From assembly GCA_015680905.1 (NCBI GenBank), contig CM027380.1, positions 15,208,001 through 15,272,000 of the forward strand: 64,000 bases of DNA, in the 5' to 3' direction. The translations under genes were made by a program, and so were the position numbers. The notes beneath the pieces are model-generated. The model was given only the letters and a program-made list of their open reading frames with translations. It did not search any database and was not told the origin of the DNA. Below, piece after piece: positions 61,527-64,000 of this stretch; position 1 is the first letter of the stretch; the number at the start of each line of letters is the position of its first letter. Source of the DNA: Coptis chinensis. Taxonomy: Eukaryota > Streptophyta > Magnoliopsida > Ranunculales > Ranunculaceae.

Positions 61527-62203
61527 TGTCAGGGATTATACCAATACCAATCGATTCCCCCACTACACAGATAACTCGTATATGGAAACAATTCAACTCC
61601 GGACAAAATCTAAATATCAACTACAGCCTATACTAACATGCCCAACTCGCTAAATAACTATCAACAACAAATAATAATGCAAAGCAGTAAAGGCAAACCA
61701 CAACACAAAGATTTACCGTGGTTCGGCCAATGATGCCTACTTCCACAAGAGTTAGTTCTTTATAAAGTGGGAAGGAAGATTACAATCTCTCTTTCAGTCT
61801 CTCACCTTACTAGATCACTCTTATCTCTTTACAGGGTTGTATCTCTGTAAAGGTTATCTCTCAATCTTGATAGCTTTCAAGATTGGTTTCTCACTCTTTG
61901 TTTTTGTCTGATTCTTAGTCTTAGGTTTTCCAAAACCTTGATTTTGTTTTTATATAAAAACCAAATTTTGTTGATCTTGTAGAGGCCCACTTAAAAATCG
62001 GACGAGCGCAGTCTTTACGGAGCCTTAGGTGCACCTAAAAAATACTGTAATGCTTCCACGGCAAGAGCGCAGGTCACGCACAAAACACTGGAATGATTTC
62101 ACGGCACGAGCGCAGGTGCGCCTCCTCTGAGAGCAGGTGCGCTCTGACATATTCACGCAGAATCAGCTCCGTTTCTCTCCTCATGTGAGGGATAACTCCA
62201 ACA
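61527..62203 (-). repeat. 5' LTR of Copia fossil 3
   Basis: 677 bp, starting TGTCAGGGATTATACC and ending GATAACTCCAACA on the plus strand, next to the primer-binding site at 61512-61524. A CTTTATAAAG TATA-like motif is shared with the other LTR. Confidence 0.9.
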
Positions 62204-63001
62204 GGCTTCTTGGTAAGAAGCAGATTGTAAGTACAATTTTGATTGATTTTCTGATACTTAATAAGCTTTGAGGGGGTTAGGAAGGGACGAAGGTTTAAAT
62301 TTCACAATTTTATTGGACTATTCATCTGTTAAACAGACTCTTCAAACAAACTTTTACCAAGTTTCTATAACAATCCACAACAAGTTTAGCTAACTCTTCT
62401 GATATCAGTCTTCAGATCTGTAATGATAGGTTCTGATAAAATTAAAATACAGATATGATAAAACCATTTTTGCAAACATCCAATTTCTTTCTAGTTTAAC
62501 CAGTTTGTATCAGCCTACTAGCTAGATAAAAAAAGAGAACTTGCTTTATAATGGATCAAACTTCAAAGACGTACAATAAGGTCTAAAGGGAGGTTGTGCA
62601 CATACCATGATACCATACAAAGAGATTTAAGGAGGAATAATACAAAGAAAGGACTAAAAACTGGTTATCCTTAGCTCCCAAAGCCAGTAAAGCAAAAATG
62701 ATATAAATTAGCTTTGGCACCTAATCCTTCTGATCATAACTAATGGACGTGGGTGTTGATGTGGATATTGGGAAGTGAGAGTTGCGATCTCAAGCTGCAA
62801 CTTAGGATGGTTAGTAAATGAAGGTAGCATTCGACCTTCACAATCTGTCACTAACTCACGCAGCAGCAAGAGATGAGAGGAAACCATGATTTCCTTAATT
62901 TGTTTGGTATGAATTTACTCCAAAGGATCTCAATTATTAAATGTGAAACCGCGGTTATAATAGAGAATTTCAAGGTTCATTTTTCGAACTCAAAGTGCCT
63001 T
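62204..63001. other. Intergenic stretch without gene
   Basis: About 800 bp of AT-rich DNA between two LTR elements. No coding region, inverted repeat or RNA gene was recognised. The locus before the Copia insertion joins 56633 to 62209 and shows no open frame across the junction that I could recognise. Confidence 0.45.
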
Positions 63002-63351
63002 TGATGCCCCACATGGAAGCTATGCTTTTGGCATCAACACACATGCATTTATTGGGCCAAGAGATAGGCCCAAGGCCATAGTATGTATTGGGCCAATAAG
63101 ATAGGCCCAAGAGATACTAGGACCTAGGAAGTAAACCTAAAGAGAGATGGAGGGCTAGGATTGAAAAAGAGGAGAGATAAAAGAGAGGAGGAAAGAGGAA
63201 GAGGGAGGGAGCTCTAGAGGGAGGGAGAAGAAGGAGAAAAGAGTGAACTACGATGACTTGATTCCCGGAAGGGATACGTAGGCAACCCAAGAGGTGCAGC
63301 CAATTCATAGTAGGACCGGAGAGGTCCATGGTCAGAGTTTAGGGTGCAACA
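63002..63351 (+). repeat. LTR with Tat/Ogre-type signature, element runs off the window
   Basis: The segment begins TGATGCCCC and ends GGGTGCAACA. It contains GGATACGTAGGCAACCC, a string I associate with LTRs of Tat/Ogre-lineage Gypsy elements. It is followed at 63354 by TGGTGCTGTCTGTGGGG, close to that lineage's primer-binding site TGGCGCCGTCTGTGGGGA. The left boundary is inferred from the TG only, since the partner LTR lies outside the window. Purine-rich DNA at 63140-63240 gives chance open frames. Confidence 0.55.
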
Positions 63352-64000
63352 AATGGTGCTGTCTGTGGGGACAGAACAAAAAGTCTGTAGATTGTCTACA
63401 TTTTAAGGAGATCTCCTATTACTAAACACTGTCATGCTATCGAAATCTCCTAACAATCATTTTCAGCATATAATGTCTTGTTTTGGGTTTCATTCAGTTG
63501 GTAATGTGTACAAGGTTGTTCGGATATTGGGGGCTAGGTCGAGATTACTGAAGACGATGGTTGGGTGTTGTTGGATGGGTTGCAATCACTTGGGTCGGTT
63601 TTGATGTTGGTTCTTAGTTTGGTTCGGGTTTGTGGTGATGAAGGAGATCGAGACTTATTGCTTTTCCATCAACCAGTGTATCAGTGGTGATGAAAACCAA
63701 GTGTATCAGTGGGGATGTTGATTTCATTAAAGTTATAGGGTTTTCAGTGGTAGTGAAATCCGAGTGATTGGTAGTGGGTGGTGGCTGATTCGGTGGTGAC
63801 CGATTGAGTGGTGGCGGAAGCTGTTGAGGAAGGAGAAAGAGACTGCGATCCAGTGCTCTCAGATGTTGAGTAACCTTTTTAGGCAGTTGGGCTAGGTTGG
63901 TTTAGTTCTAGGGCCAATTCTTAAGTTGTTGTGGGCTGGGCCCTTATCATTTTAAGGGGATCGAGTGTGGGAACTGGTGGTGAAGGGTGTGGGCTTAAAC
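63352..64000 (+). other. Internal start of the LTR element, no gag seen
   Basis: After the primer-binding site the sequence up to the window end shows no gag homology or long open frame, only GT-rich, GGTGG/TGGTGG-rich DNA. It may be a long untranslated leader, as Tat/Ogre elements often have, or a non-autonomous derivative. The window edge prevents a decision. Confidence 0.4.

Larger units (their letters stand above)
56634..62203 (-). mobile_element. Ty1/Copia retrotransposon fossil 3, near full length
   Basis: It is flanked by the exact 5-bp duplication GGCTT (56629-56633 and 62204-62208). The 5' LTR is 61527-62203 and the 3' LTR 56634-57287. The primer-binding site (complement of TGGTATCAGAGCC) is at 61512-61524 and the polypurine tract at about 57288-57304. 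Parts in minus order: gag about 61389-60862, zinc knuckle and protease about 60865-60077 (VIDTGASYHVTP), gag-pre-integrase and integrase about 60158-58977 (HKRLCHMG, RSDNGGEY), reverse transcriptase about 59077-58100, RNase H about 58066-57590 (LSTTEAEYIA). The order is that of Copia. The LTRs differ by a few percent over most of their length, apart from one diverged stretch. It is the youngest full element here, and broken, with roughly five disruptions. Confidence 0.93.

Noticed and set aside
63117-63329. Minus-strand open frame in the last LTR
   Set aside because: It results from a GGAGA-rich purine tract within the LTR; the residues are low-complexity Leu/Ser/Pro.

Overview
The window is nuclear DNA of a flowering plant, probably a eudicot. 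It is AT-rich, its genes are split into many short exons by GT-AG introns, it holds a nuclear-type tRNA, and it is full of Ty1/Copia and other LTR elements, hAT-like MITEs and a CACTA transposon. The species cannot be named from the sequence. There are three host protein-gene families: a tandem pair of fatty acid amide hydrolase (FAAH) genes, a phosphoglycerate-mutase-like phosphatase gene, and a bHLH93-type transcription factor gene.

Layout. 85-5909 (+): last 11 exons of FAAH copy 1; its 5' half lies left of the window. 6760-6833 (-): tRNA-Glu(UUC). 7423-9489: transposon-rich spacer with a 658-bp hAT-like element and a palindrome-rich MITE split by a second hAT element. 10031-18768 (+): complete 20-exon FAAH copy 2, in which two single bases are missing, each beside a homopolymer run. 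20015-24607 (-): 10-exon phosphoglycerate-mutase-like gene, convergent with FAAH copy 2, with a spliced N-terminal extension that looks like a plastid transit peptide. FAAH, this phosphatase and bHLH93 are, from memory, also close together on Arabidopsis chromosome 5, so the host genes look like an ancestral block expanded by transposons.

25464-48108 is a layered transposon nest. A 3.4-kb solo-LTR-like block (25464-28832) lies beside an old Copia element (28918-48108). That element was invaded by a 1.6-kb solo LTR (31017-32629), a MITE (33475-33895), a 4.6-kb solo-LTR-like block (35135-39707) and a second Copia element in opposite orientation (40534-47958). The second Copia element's own LTR was then hit by a 4.4-kb CACTA-ended transposon (41102-45542).

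The CACTA-ended transposon is the most notable object. It shows no transposase and instead carries intron-containing pieces of unrelated host genes: asparaginyl-tRNA synthetase, the large subunit of ribonucleotide reductase, and probably a third gene. It is a Pack-CACTA, a gene-shuffling element.

48109-54668 is mostly featureless intergenic DNA. 54669-55978 (+) is a four-exon bHLH93-like gene whose candidate TATA box sits at the edge of a MITE. 56634-62203 is a fairly young Copia element in minus orientation. 63002-64000 begins another LTR element (Tat/Ogre-like signature) that runs off the window. The host genes act in different processes (N-acylethanolamine hydrolysis, a histidine-phosphatase-type activity, transcription control) and form no operon-like unit.
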